Shown: positions 25,091 to 34,215, counted from the first letter of the stretch. The stretch: 64,000 nt of DNA from Faecalibacterium sp. I3-3-33 (GCF_023347295.1 NZ_CP094469.1:62001-126000), one strand, 5' to 3'. Numbers and translations are program-made. The notes: generated by a model not told the origin, from the sequence alone.

Positions 25091-26407
25091 TTACAGACAG
25101 GGGTGGACAAGCGGTTCGATGCCTACAAAACCCCGCACCCTGCGGCCACCGGGCAGGTAGATGTTGTTGGTGGCTTCAAGGTTATAGCGGCGGTCATTCT
25201 GGCGCAGTTCTGCGCTGAAACGGATTGCCGATACGCTGTGGCAGGCGTTGTCCTCGCACCACTGCTTATAAATGTCGTAGAACTCCTTGGAACTGATGGA
25301 GTAGTCTGCCTTAAAGCGGAAGTAGCCCTCGGATTCCATGAAGTCAATGACATTGTTGCTGCTGCGCTTGATGGTGTCCACGTTGGCGGCGGCTCGTTCG
25401 CTGACCGTGAAGCGGAAGTTGTTCTGCACCAGCCGGTGCAGCCCTTCCAGACACCAGAGCAGGATGCCCTCCAACTCGGCGCACATCTTCTCCACAAGGA
25501 AGGGGTCGTCTGTGCGGTCGGCAGGCTTGTCCTTGGTGGTCAGGATAAGTTGGCGGCGAAAGAAGCCGTCCGAATGGTCATACAGCGAAGTCAGCGCACC
25601 GTTGCCGAAGCAGAGAAACCGGGCGTAGATGTCCCGCTGGTAGCTCTGGACACCCTTGCGCTCCAAGTCCAGCTTGGCCTCGGCGGTCACGATGGTCTTG
25701 ATATAATTCGTCTTGGGCAGGGCGTTCATGTCCATATCATCGTCGATCATCAGCAGGCGGCGTTCCAGATCGGCACGGGCAAAGCGGTTGTTCTCCACCT
25801 TCTGGACGCTGCCATTGCTGGCAGCATCTCCCATGAGCCGTTTGAGCACCAGCCCGATGCGAGACTTGCCCTCGCCGCCCTTGCCGACAATGAGCATCAT
25901 TTTTTGCCCCTTGGTGCTGGGAATGAGGCAGTAGCCCAGATACTCCTGCAAGGTGGGGATGTCGGCATCGTCCAGCAGCTCGTGCAGGAAGGTCAGCCAG
26001 CGGTCAGGGGTGGGGGCTTTGGGGTCGTACTTCACCGGCAGGCGGTTCTGGCAGAACAGGCGGCTCTCCTGAAAGGTGCCGTCCGGCAGATGGTACACGC
26101 CGTTCTGGAGATGGATGCAGTCCTGCTCGATGGGGAACGGGTCGGAAAAGGCCAGCAGCTTGATGGTCTCCAGAATGTTGGTGACCTTTTTGGACAGGCC
26201 GGAGGTGACATATTCCTCGATGTTCTCCAAGATGCGCTGCTTGATCTCGCTTTCGTCCTCTACCGGGCCGTCCAGCGTGTACAGCGTACCGTTGACGCAT
26301 TTCAGCGGCCACTGTTCCAGAAAGGCACGGCCAAACTGGACTTCATCGATCTTCTTGCCGTTGTACCAGTCCGGCCATAAGGGGTTGCGGGAAATGTTTT
26401 TCTTCAT
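25091..26407 (-). CDS. SF3-type helicase/primase-like replication protein of IME2
   Basis: The 438-residue protein is homologous to the IME1 helicase at 10018-11364. It shares Walker A GKGGEGKSRIG, the LLMIDDDMDM Walker B, and a C-terminal winged helix. AAAGGAG precedes the ATG at 26407. It lies immediately beside the GTACGG repeats, which are the likely binding site for origin recognition, and downstream of the CHC2 protein gene on the same strand. Confidence 0.8.
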   Translation of the reverse strand: MKKNISRNPLWPDWYNGKKIDEVQFGRAFLEQWPLKCVNGTLYTLDGPVEDESEIKQRILENIEEYVTSGLSKKVTNILETIKLLAFSDPFPIEQDCIHLQNGVYHLPDGTFQESRLFCQNRLPVKYDPKAPTPDRWLTFLHELLDDADIPTLQEYLGYCLIPSTKGQKMMLIVGKGGEGKSRIGLVLKRLMGDAASNGSVQKVENNRFARADLERRLLMIDDDMDMNALPKTNYIKTIVTAEAKLDLERKGVQSYQRDIYARFLCFGNGALTSLYDHSDGFFRRQLILTTKDKPADRTDDPFLVEKMCAELEGILLWCLEGLHRLVQNNFRFTVSERAAANVDTIKRSSNNVIDFMESEGYFRFKADYSISSKEFYDIYKQWCEDNACHSVSAIRFSAELRQNDRRYNLEATNNIYLPGGRRVRGFVGIEPLVHPCL

Positions 26408-26480
26408 AGGGTGGTTCTCCTTTAGAAAAGTGAAGTGGTGGGTCTCACCGTGAGACCCACCACTTCAGGTGAATAAATTA

Positions 26481-27083
26481 TCAGGCGCACTTTGCCAGAG
26501 CAAGGCGGTCGGTGCGCTCCTCCAGCATCAGCAGGTACGACCCGGACAGCAGTCGTGCAGCGGCAACGGCCTTCTGCTGGGGCGTCCCAAATGCAACGCA
26601 GTCCGTCAGGTGCTCGATGGTCTCGGTCATGTGGAGGGCTTCCACGAACCGCTCGTCCAGCGGTTCTTCCGGGGTGGCGGGCTTGTAGCGCTCCTGCCAG
26701 TCGTGCAGCAGGTCGAGATAGTCGGTCAGCACCCGCAGACAGTAGGCGATGTCTGCCCACTGCTCGTCCGTCAGGCCACGCTTGGGCGGCGTAAGGGCGA
26801 TGGTATTGGCGGGCGGCTTGTCCGGGTCAAGCCCGAAGTCGTGTATCAGCTTCTCGGCGGCTTGCCGGGGGTTCAGGTCGAACAGCTTGGCGGTGAGGTC
26901 GATGGCATCTCCGTTGGCTCCGCAGCCAAAGCAGTAATAATAGGTGTCGTTCAGCTTCATGCTGGGGTCGCTGTCAGAATGGAACGGACAGCACACCATG
27001 CCATGGCGGTCGGGCTCCATGCCGTACATCTCGCCGACCTGTTGGACGGTGATGGCGGACTTGATCTTTTGATATAAACTCAA
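26481..27083 (-). CDS. CHC2 zinc-finger primase-like protein of IME2
   Basis: The protein carries the CHC2 motif (CCPFHSDSDPSMK, then YCFGCGANGDAIDL) and no Toprim domain. I chose the TTG at 27083 because AAAGGAG stands five bases before it; an in-frame GTG at 27113 has no ribosome site. The C-terminal 120 residues are helical and family-specific. Together with the neighbouring helicase it forms a compact replication module shared with IME1. Confidence 0.77.
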   Translation of the reverse strand: MSLYQKIKSAITVQQVGEMYGMEPDRHGMVCCPFHSDSDPSMKLNDTYYYCFGCGANGDAIDLTAKLFDLNPRQAAEKLIHDFGLDPDKPPANTIALTPPKRGLTDEQWADIAYCLRVLTDYLDLLHDWQERYKPATPEEPLDERFVEALHMTETIEHLTDCVAFGTPQQKAVAAARLLSGSYLLMLEERTDRLALAKCA

Positions 27084-27113
27084 AATTTCTCCTTTGCTCA
27101 AAGGTTTTGGCAC

Positions 27114-27479
27114 GGATCATTTTGATCCCTGCCACGTTCAAGATCACCGGTATCCCCCAAATGGGAACTTCGGTGAAGCCGTTCTCCCTTGCTGCCTCCC
27201 GACAGGAAATCTTTTTGGACTCTGTGTCGGCCCCATGCAGGGCGCTCGCTCCCCCGATGGGAGGTCTTGGCGGTCTGGGCAGTTCGGACGGTCATTCTGT
27301 TGTCAAGGTCCTGTTATGAAAGATATTTCAGAGGGCTTTCGCGGGAAGCCCTTAATATGTTCGCTGCCGGGGAGTTAATATGTTTTCTTTCTGTCTATAG
27401 GATAGCACCGCAATGGCCGCTGTGCCGTATATCCATAATGTCGGAAAACAGGTGCAGAAACTGCAAAATTCCACGCTTA
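27114..27479. other. Gap between replication and regulatory genes of IME2
   Basis: No supported gene is seen. A hairpin (GGGCTT at 27333-27338 with AAGCCC at 27346-27351) could be a terminator. The remainder has no recognised signals. Confidence 0.35.
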
Positions 27480-27508
27480 TGGACAGGGACCGCCGGAAGT
27501 GGTATACT
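27480..27508 (+). promoter_or_regulatory. Promoter of the IME2 XRE regulator
   Basis: TGGACA at 27480-27485 and TATACT at 27503-27508 are spaced 17 bases apart. The start point would lie about 20 bases before the GGAGGT ribosome site of the regulator gene. Confidence 0.6.
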
Positions 27509-27534
27509 GTGCAAAAAACATCGGAGGTGCGACC

Positions 27535-28350
27535 ATGAACATCAAGCTGACACTGGGAGAACGGCTCAAAGACCTGCGTGTGGAGCGGAATCTGAAGCTA
27601 GAAGCTCTGGCAGAGCAGACGGGCCTGTCCAAATCGGCGCTGTCGAAATACGAGAGCGACGACGTGACCGACCTCAGCATTTACGCCGTGACAACACTGG
27701 CTGAGTTTTATGGCGTGACCACCGACTACCTGCTGGGTGGGACGGAAAACAAAAAACGCCCAGATGCAGTCCTTTCGGACTTGCATCTGAGCGATGGCGC
27801 AGTGGACGTATTAAGGAATGGAAAATTCAATCATCGGCTGCTGTGCGAGCTTCTGGAACATCCCGATTTTGCCCGGTGGATGACCGACCTTGAGATCTGT
27901 GTGGATGGTCTGGTCAGTGACCGCATCCGGGATATGAATGCCATGGTAGAAGCCACCCGGCAGGAGCTGGAAAAGCGATACCATGCCGATACAGAGGACC
28001 TGACCATGCGGACGCTGAAAGCGGCGCAGATCGACGAGGATGAATATTTCGGGCGGATCCTCTATGATGAGCTGGCGGCGATCCTGAAGCAGATCAAAGC
28101 GGCGCATGGGACCGATAAGACCACGTCGGACGGCGCAGCCATCGAGCAAGCGAGGAAGCAGCTTGAAAATGCACAGAAGTTTGAAGGTTCACCGTTGGAA
28201 AAGAAGATAAATGTCCTGATGGGACAGATCGGCATCGACTATTCCAAGCTGACGAAAGAAGAACAGATGACCCTGCTGCGGGTGTTCAACAAATCCTCTA
28301 TGTTGAAGCACCGCACAAAAGCGGGAATGCGCGGTAAACACAGACGGTGA
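27535..28350 (+). CDS. XRE-family helix-turn-helix regulator of IME2
   Basis: The 271-residue protein has an N-terminal XRE DNA-binding domain (LGERLKDLRVERNLKLEALAEQTGLSKSALSKYES, residues 6-65) and a long helical C-terminus of about 200 residues without a recognised domain. GGAGGT precedes the ATG at 27535. It is divergent from the replication genes and convergent, end to end, with the predicted ADP-ribosyltransferase-like gene. It probably represses element functions, but a link to the neighbouring enzyme is possible. Confidence 0.82.
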   Translation: MNIKLTLGERLKDLRVERNLKLEALAEQTGLSKSALSKYESDDVTDLSIYAVTTLAEFYGVTTDYLLGGTENKKRPDAVLSDLHLSDGAVDVLRNGKFNHRLLCELLEHPDFARWMTDLEICVDGLVSDRIRDMNAMVEATRQELEKRYHADTEDLTMRTLKAAQIDEDEYFGRILYDELAAILKQIKAAHGTDKTTSDGAAIEQARKQLENAQKFEGSPLEKKINVLMGQIGIDYSKLTKEEQMTLLRVFNKSSMLKHRTKAGMRGKHRR

Positions 28351-29013
28351 TCACGGATTCTGTGCCCGATACCATTCGTCAAAGTATGGCTTGCTCTTTT
28401 CCCGTTCACTGAGGCTCAGCGACCGTCCAGCAAGATATTTTTCGTACTGAGGGCTGTACCCACGCAGCGGAGTGATCTCCTGAACGTCTTTGACGTTGCG
28501 ATATTGTACGATCTCAAATTCCTCCCGTTCATTCAGATATGCAATCACCTTGTCGGCTTTGATCGTGCCCTGATAGACATGGATGGAAGCGTGAGGATAA
28601 AACAGTTCGTTGCGGTGTGCGAACCACTCAGCAATATCATACGAGAGCGACCATGATAACGAGAACGGTGTCCGCTCGATGCTGCTGATAGAGCCGCGGT
28701 AGACAGTGAAGGTATCGAGATCTCTTACGCTTTCCGGTAGAGCGTTGCGCCAGTTTTCGGGACGGATGATCCTTGCACGGCGGACATACTTTCGGATGAT
28801 GGCAGAGTGGTCGCCATGGTTGTCGTAGTGCTCCAAGGCAAATCTGCACTTGGCTTCCAGAGGCATAAAATCCTCGCAGACGTATAGCAGATCTTCCATC
28901 ATCTTGGCATCGTAGAATGAGAAGCGTTCAAATGCATCCCAGTCTTGGTCATGGGCAGCTCGGACAGCCTTTTGGAATTGGGCATCAAGATAGGGGTCGT
29001 TCCGATAGATCAT
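28351..29013 (-). CDS. Unknown protein with ADP-ribosyltransferase-like R-S-E motifs
   Basis: The 220-residue protein is not recognised as a named family. Its second half has the three landmarks of arginine-type ADP-ribosyltransferases in order: Arg in VYRGS (R106), a Ser-rich strand SLSWSLS (118-124), and a Glu pair EEFE (164-167). The N-terminal 95 residues are helical and rich in charged residues. AAGGAGG lies 11 bases before the ATG at 29013. Its stop abuts the stop of the XRE gene. It could be a toxin or defence effector; the fold assignment rests on motifs only. Confidence 0.5.
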   Translation of the reverse strand: MIYRNDPYLDAQFQKAVRAAHDQDWDAFERFSFYDAKMMEDLLYVCEDFMPLEAKCRFALEHYDNHGDHSAIIRKYVRRARIIRPENWRNALPESVRDLDTFTVYRGSISSIERTPFSLSWSLSYDIAEWFAHRNELFYPHASIHVYQGTIKADKVIAYLNEREEFEIVQYRNVKDVQEITPLRGYSPQYEKYLAGRSLSLSEREKSKPYFDEWYRAQNP

Positions 29014-29404
29014 AACACGAGTCGCCTCCTTGTCGTTTTGATGGGGTGGATGGGCTATGAAAAAATAATACTACAAAAACCATGGGATGCATAGCCTTTG
29101 CAGGAAATATTATTCGAAGAAACGACAAAGAGTGCTACTAATACAGGGCGGGGAACGCTGCTGCGGCAGGACGGGGGAATGTACACCGTTGGTTCCTCTG
29201 CAAGCTTGAGCTGGGCAGGCAGAGATCGTCAAAGACCGTGCCCATCCGCTCATCCTTCTGCCACAGAACAGGTGCTTGCCGGAGTCTCTCGCAGCCCCTT
29301 TTCCGCATCAGCCGGAACCAAGGTGTAACACACTAGACTTTGCAAGCAAAGTCGTGTGCCAAAGGGATGCTGCGGCCCCTTTGGAAACCCAGAGGAAACG
29401 CCCA
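29014..29404. other. Gap upstream of the restriction island
   Basis: No supported gene. An inverted repeat CCAAAGGG...CCCTTTGG near 29357-29382 lies just past the 3' end of the first methyltransferase gene and may act as its terminator, although no T-run follows. Confidence 0.35.
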
Positions 29405-30643
29405 TCAACTGCTCTGGTCAATCTCTGCCAAGGCGGTGATTCGCCTGCCCATTGCCTTGACCAGAGGAACGACAAGCGCGTTTCCCATCGTGAAATAGCG
29501 CATTCGTTCCGGCATCCCGGCTGTCCAGTTATCTGGAAATCCGTTGAGCCGTTCGCATTCGATGGGCGTTAGGGTGCGCAGCCGTTGCGTTTGTGGGTCA
29601 ACAACTACATGAGAGCTGCGCGATACAGTACCCTCGCTGGTCAGCATGGTGCGCGATGGCAGATCCAGCCTATCAGGGAACGCCATTGCTCCCTCGGAAA
29701 AGAAATAGGGCACTCCATTTTTTCGATGGCGTAATTCGTGCTTCGCACCCTTGAGATATTGCCAGCGTTCCATATCGACAGCAGAGAGAAAGTACCTCTT
29801 GTCAGGCTTACAATCCTCAAGAATGGAGCAGAGCGGACGATATGGGAACTGAACTGGGATACTTTCGACCGAATAATACCGTCCATTGACCATCAGCCCG
29901 GAATCATAGAAATGGCAAGACTGTTTGGCGGACAGATCCTTCAGGTCGAGATATTGGAATTCATCAAGCCAGCCCTCGCTATATTTCCGTTCAAATCCAT
30001 ACAAGGGAAAGCTCGGCGCAAAGAAGCCATCTTGCAGGAGCAGTCGGTGGGCGGCTTTTAGTCCACTTACACAGATGCCTTCGGCAGCTTCTCGGAACAG
30101 AGCTGTGTCATTTCGGAATGCAAAAAGGAAAGTCCGCCGTCTGCGCTGTGCTTCGCCGTAGTCGGCGGCGTTTATGACCCTCCATTCGACGGCGTATCCG
30201 GCCTCGTAGAAACACCGCAGGATGATAGAGAAGTCGCGGCCTTTTTGCCATGCTGGTGATTTGATAAGGCGGTCAACATTTTCCAGAAGGACATAGCGGG
30301 GCCGATGAGTTTGCAGGATGGTATTTATCTCCCACCAGAGGACACCTTTCTTCCCTTCTATCCCGCGAGCGTCTTTCTTGGCGATGGAGTAGTCCTGACA
30401 GGGAAAGCCGCCTATCAAAAGGTCGTGGGGCGGGATGCCCTCTTTGGCGGTCACGATGTTCTGGCAAACGTGTTCTGGACGATGCCCAAAATGCCGTTCA
30501 TAGCAATCAAAAGCAAATTGAGCTTGCATGGATGGCTCCCACTGGTTTGCCCAGACGGTTTGAAAGTTGGCAGATGCCTGTTCCAGTCCAAGACGGAAAC
30601 CACCGACTCCGGCAAAAAGCTCAACGACACGGATCTGCTCCAT
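29405..30643 (-). CDS. DNA cytosine-5 methyltransferase (first of two)
   Basis: The 412-residue protein carries the ordered motifs of C5 enzymes: I FAGVGGF (10-16), IV GGFPCQDYS with catalytic Cys82, VI ENV (121-123), VIII QRRRRTFLFA, a variable target-recognition region (about 200-330), and X MGNALVVPL. It lies 70 bases downstream of a second C5 gene on the same strand. It forms part of a restriction island with two nucleases and Vsr. The recognition sequence cannot be read; it probably protects the site of one of the two encoded nucleases. Confidence 0.93.
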   Translation of the reverse strand: MEQIRVVELFAGVGGFRLGLEQASANFQTVWANQWEPSMQAQFAFDCYERHFGHRPEHVCQNIVTAKEGIPPHDLLIGGFPCQDYSIAKKDARGIEGKKGVLWWEINTILQTHRPRYVLLENVDRLIKSPAWQKGRDFSIILRCFYEAGYAVEWRVINAADYGEAQRRRRTFLFAFRNDTALFREAAEGICVSGLKAAHRLLLQDGFFAPSFPLYGFERKYSEGWLDEFQYLDLKDLSAKQSCHFYDSGLMVNGRYYSVESIPVQFPYRPLCSILEDCKPDKRYFLSAVDMERWQYLKGAKHELRHRKNGVPYFFSEGAMAFPDRLDLPSRTMLTSEGTVSRSSHVVVDPQTQRLRTLTPIECERLNGFPDNWTAGMPERMRYFTMGNALVVPLVKAMGRRITALAEIDQSS

Positions 30644-30713
30644 GACAGGTACCTCGCAAAATACAGATAGAAAGCATAAAAACCAAGGCTGACGATGCAG
30701 CCTTGGTTTTGAG

Positions 30714-31952
30714 TTATAGGATATTCAGTAACTGCTTGCCCATTTCCGTGATGAGAGGAACAACGAGTGCATTGCCCATGATGAAGTAACGCTGACGCTC
30801 GGGCATCTCGGTATCTGTCCAGCCGGTCGGGAATCCGTTCATGCGTTCGCATTCTTCCGGCAACAGGATACGCAGTTCTCCAGTCTTAGGGTCGGTGATT
30901 GCATGGGAGCTACGGTTCTTGGTGCCTTCACTGGTGAGCATCGTGCGTCCGGGACGGTCGAGAGGGTCAGGGAATGCGATAGGCCCTTCGGAGAAGGTGT
31001 AGGAAAAGCCGGTCTTAGAAGTGCGCTCAATGGTCTTGGAACCCTTCATATACTTCCATTTTTCCAGATCCTCGTCCTCGATGAAGTAGCTCTTGTCCAC
31101 ATCGCCGTTGACCACGATCTCGTTGAGCGTCATCGGCTCCTTGCTCTGCGGAACAGCTTCCAGCGAAAGGATACTACCGTTGTATAACACACCACAGTTG
31201 TAGAAAGCGGCTTTGAACCGCTTGGTCACATCGACAGTATCGGTATACTCGGTAAAATCCACATTGGTGATCTTCTTAGGGTCTGCCAATTCGGAATAGA
31301 CCGGAAAAGCATTGGCAAAGAAGCCCTCGCTTGTTAGCCAAGAGCGGTCTTTGTTCTCCCCTTCAGCAAGATAGGAGGTCAGGTGCTTGTATTGGTTGGT
31401 GGTATTCTTGAAGGCGAAGATAAAGGTGCGCCGTCTGCGCTGCACCCAGCCATAATCGGCGGCGTTGATGACGCGCCATTCGACACCATAACCTTCTTCC
31501 TGCAAGCACTTCAGGATGATACCGAAATCGCGGCCACGCTGGGATGCCGGAGACTTCAGCAGACGATCCACATTCTCCAGCAGGACATAGTTCGGATGGT
31601 TCTTCTGGATGATCTTATAGATAGACCACCAGAGCACGCCTTTCTTGCCCTCGATGCCCTTTGCACCTGTGCTGGCAACGGAATAGTCCTGACAGGGAAA
31701 ACCGCCCACCAGAAGGTCGTGCGGCGGCACTTGGTCGATGACAGTGGCGATGTCTGCGTTCACGCAGTGGGAATCTTCGCCAAAGTTCTTGCTGTAGCAC
31801 TTATAAGCCCATTGACCAGCTTGGCCGGGTTCCCATTGGTTTGCCCAAATCGTTTTGAATCTTTCGGAACAACGTTCTAATCCAACGCGGAAACCGCCAA
31901 CGCCGGCAAATAGCTCGACAACACGGATATCGCTATTTGCTGACACTTTCAT
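30714..31952 (-). CDS. DNA cytosine-5 methyltransferase, probably partner of the Sau3AI-like enzyme
   Basis: The 412-residue protein has motif I FAGVGGF (15-21), IV GGFPCQDYS with Cys87, VI ENVDRLLKSP, VIII QRRRRTFIFA and X MGNALVVPL. It is paralogous to the downstream methyltransferase but differs in the target-recognition region. The ATG at 31952 follows GAGG and is divergent from the Sau3AI-family nuclease gene across a shared control region rich in GATC. M.Sau3AI is also a C5 enzyme methylating GATC, so this is the likely cognate modification enzyme. Confidence 0.93.
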   Translation of the reverse strand: MKVSANSDIRVVELFAGVGGFRVGLERCSERFKTIWANQWEPGQAGQWAYKCYSKNFGEDSHCVNADIATVIDQVPPHDLLVGGFPCQDYSVASTGAKGIEGKKGVLWWSIYKIIQKNHPNYVLLENVDRLLKSPASQRGRDFGIILKCLQEEGYGVEWRVINAADYGWVQRRRRTFIFAFKNTTNQYKHLTSYLAEGENKDRSWLTSEGFFANAFPVYSELADPKKITNVDFTEYTDTVDVTKRFKAAFYNCGVLYNGSILSLEAVPQSKEPMTLNEIVVNGDVDKSYFIEDEDLEKWKYMKGSKTIERTSKTGFSYTFSEGPIAFPDPLDRPGRTMLTSEGTKNRSSHAITDPKTGELRILLPEECERMNGFPTGWTDTEMPERQRYFIMGNALVVPLITEMGKQLLNIL

Positions 31953-31983
31953 AACACCTCGTTCTGTGATATACTTAAACATA

Positions 31984-32099
31984 AGTATACACTTTTTTCA
32001 TGAAAAGATCAACCTCCAATTTTGTGGGTTTTGATCTTTTCCACCTGAAATCATTATAGCGGAAAGCCGAAAAAAGATCAACCCCTAAAATTGGAGGGT
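31984..32099. promoter_or_regulatory. Divergent restriction/methylation control region with GATC-containing inverted repeat
   Basis: On the minus strand, TTGATC (32007-32012) is 17 bases from TATACT (31984-31989), a strong promoter for the methyltransferase. On the plus strand, TTGATC (32031-32036) is 17-18 bases from TTATAGC (32054-32060), a promoter for the nuclease. The two -35 boxes are the arms of a perfect 11-bp inverted repeat, GAAAAGATCAA at 32002-32012 and its complement at 32031-32041. A third AAAAGATCAACC copy lies at 32072-32083, just before the nuclease ribosome site. All three copies contain GATC. Confidence 0.7.
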
Positions 32100-32104
32100 A
32101 AATC

Positions 32105-33454
32105 ATGGAGCAGCGGACGTACAAGACTAAGCAGGAAGTTCTCATTCGTGGACAGGAGGCGATAGGTAAAACGTTGGGCGAGATCGACAAGACCGGGCGT
32201 ATCGCCACGGGTAAAGGTGCAGTCGGCACAGTGATAGAAGAAAGCTGGTTCGGATACAAACCCAACAGCAAACCCGCCCCGGACTTTGAAGAAGCAGGCG
32301 TGGAGCTGAAGGTTACTCCCTATCGCCGGACACCTCGCGGCATTCAGGCCAAAGAGCGTCTGGTCTGCGATATGCTGAACTACGAAGAGGAGTATGGCAA
32401 GACCTTTGAGACCAGTGCTTTCTGGACGAAGTGCGCCTGTATGCTCCTGATGTCCTATGAACACAAGGACGGTGTACCCAAAGTCGATTTCACCATCGAC
32501 AAATCGGTGCTTTTCCAGTTCCCAGACGAGGATTTGGAGGTCATCCGCAACGACTGGAAGATCCTTATGGACAAGATCAAAGCTGGTCAGGCTCACCTGA
32601 TCAGCGAGGGTGATACCATGTACTTGGCAGCGTGTCCGAAAGGACGCAACTCGCAGGATACCCGGTCGCAGCCGTTCAGCCCTATCCCTGCAATGAAGCG
32701 GGCATATTCGCTGAAGTCCAGCTATATGACACAGATTCTGCGGCGGTATATCTTTGGCGATGAGCCTTGCGAGAAGATAATCAAAGACCCGGCGCTACTG
32801 CGCTCTGGCACCTTTGAGGAACGCTTTGAGGAGATGCTGCGTCCCTACATCGGAAAGAGCTGTACAGAGTTGAAAGCGCAGTTTGGGATAACATCAACGG
32901 CAAAGAATATCAATGAGCTGTTGCTGGCTGCTATGCTTGGCTTGAAAGGCAGGCTGGCAAGTACGGATGAGTTCCAAAAGGCATCCATCGTTCCCAAGAC
33001 AATCGCTATAGAGCCGAACGGCACGATAAAGGAAAGTATGTCCTTCCCTGTGATGAACTTCTGTGCAATGATGAACGAAACGTGGGAGGAATCGACGCTC
33101 TATAATCTCCTCGCGCCAACGAAGTTCCTGTTCATCATTTTTCAGAAAACAGAGGATGGCGAGTGCTACTTCCAGCGGATAAAGTTCTGGAACATCCCAG
33201 CTGATGATTTGGAAGAAGTACATCGCGTGTGGCAGCGTACGGTGGATACGTTGCGAGAAGGTGTCCATGTCTGGAAGGATTCTAGAGGTCGGAACTGCAA
33301 TAACCTGCCAAAAGCATCCGAGAGCCGTGTGGCTCATGTACGTCCGCATGGAATCGACAGTACAGACACCGCTCCCCTGCCTACTGGCGGTTCTATGACG
33401 AAGCAGTGTTTCTGGCTGAATAATAGCTATGTGAGAAGTCAAATTGAGAACTAA
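32105..33454 (+). CDS. Sau3AI-family type II restriction endonuclease (GATC)
   Basis: The 449-residue protein follows Sau3AI along its length. The N-terminal half holds a MutH-like catalytic motif D-x6-E-x-K (D60, E67, K69 in PDFEEAGVELKVTP), then GIQAKERLVCDMLNYE. The middle contains RAYSLKSSYMTQILRRYIFGDE, and a second, MutH-like but inactive domain makes up the C-terminus. Sau3AI cuts before the G of GATC. GGAGG precedes the ATG at 32105. It is divergent from a C5 methyltransferase and followed 14 bases later by a second nuclease gene. Confidence 0.9.
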   Translation: MEQRTYKTKQEVLIRGQEAIGKTLGEIDKTGRIATGKGAVGTVIEESWFGYKPNSKPAPDFEEAGVELKVTPYRRTPRGIQAKERLVCDMLNYEEEYGKTFETSAFWTKCACMLLMSYEHKDGVPKVDFTIDKSVLFQFPDEDLEVIRNDWKILMDKIKAGQAHLISEGDTMYLAACPKGRNSQDTRSQPFSPIPAMKRAYSLKSSYMTQILRRYIFGDEPCEKIIKDPALLRSGTFEERFEEMLRPYIGKSCTELKAQFGITSTAKNINELLLAAMLGLKGRLASTDEFQKASIVPKTIAIEPNGTIKESMSFPVMNFCAMMNETWEESTLYNLLAPTKFLFIIFQKTEDGECYFQRIKFWNIPADDLEEVHRVWQRTVDTLREGVHVWKDSRGRNCNNLPKASESRVAHVRPHGIDSTDTAPLPTGGSMTKQCFWLNNSYVRSQIEN

Positions 33455-33468
33455 AAAAGGATTTATAT

Positions 33469-34215
33469 ATGAAGTATAAGTTGGAAATAAAATCGGAGCA
33501 GTACTATAATAACGGAAATTTAATGCTGCGTTTTTTGGAAGATGGAAAACAGGAAGCTCTGGAAGAAAAAATACGCGAATGGTTGCGGTGCGACTGCGAA
33601 TTGACTGCTAAATCAAGAAAAAATAAGCAGAGCGGAATAAATGCAAACGAGTTAAACAAAGCTCTTAGAAACAATCTTTGTATTCCTGGAGTTCGTAAAG
33701 AAACCCATGTGGTTTATAACGGATTTTCTCATAAAGGTATCGAAGGGTTTGATTTTTCGTTTTATGATGAAAAATATAATATTGCGCAAATTAGAAATTA
33801 TTTTGTTGGAGAGCGCGGATGCTATAACGGAGAAGAACGATTAAAAAATGCTTATAAAGATTTGAATATGCCTGCAAAAGAATGGAAGGAAGAACTATCA
33901 AAAATAACTGTTCCGTATGGAACGACTTATAGGACTGAAAAGAAAAGATTAACTGTCGTAGGGGAAATTCAATTTGGAAATTGGGCACTTTTAGAACATG
34001 ATATCCAAAGATTGATAAATGCAACGGAGCAAGGAATTTCCATTGATTACTACATCTATATTACAGCCACAGGAAATCTTGCAGAAAAATTAAGCGATGG
34101 AATTGTAAATTACGAGAAAACGTCCGAATTTTTAGAGAAGAATGGCAAGCTTTTGAAAGTTCCGATGTGGCTGATTGGGTTGGACATAAATCAAAAAGAA
34201 GATGAAACATCCTAA
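33469..34215 (+). CDS. BglII-like type II restriction endonuclease
   Basis: The 248-residue protein has the E-x-Q variant of the PD-(D/E)xK active site (VVGEIQFGNWALLEHD), as in BglII, where VEVQFSNYPFLL occupies the same place. The following IYITATGN strand and the C-terminal VPMWLIGL also have BglII counterparts. The gene is more AT-rich than its neighbours. It starts 14 bases after the Sau3AI-like gene and overlaps vsr by 14 bases, so the three form one operon. If it shares BglII specificity (AGATCT), its sites would be a subset of GATC. Specificity is inferred only. Confidence 0.65.
   Translation: MKYKLEIKSEQYYNNGNLMLRFLEDGKQEALEEKIREWLRCDCELTAKSRKNKQSGINANELNKALRNNLCIPGVRKETHVVYNGFSHKGIEGFDFSFYDEKYNIAQIRNYFVGERGCYNGEERLKNAYKDLNMPAKEWKEELSKITVPYGTTYRTEKKRLTVVGEIQFGNWALLEHDIQRLINATEQGISIDYYIYITATGNLAEKLSDGIVNYEKTSEFLEKNGKLLKVPMWLIGLDINQKEDETS

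Noticed and set aside
28351..29013. Type II toxin-antitoxin pair with the XRE gene
   Set aside because: The genes are convergent and not in one operon, and the XRE protein is long; a pairing is possible but not supported enough to annotate.
29098..29328. 76-codon frame between the ADP-ribosyltransferase-like gene and the restriction island
   Set aside because: There is no ribosome site, the composition is Ser/Ala/Gly-rich without a pattern, and I recognise no relative.
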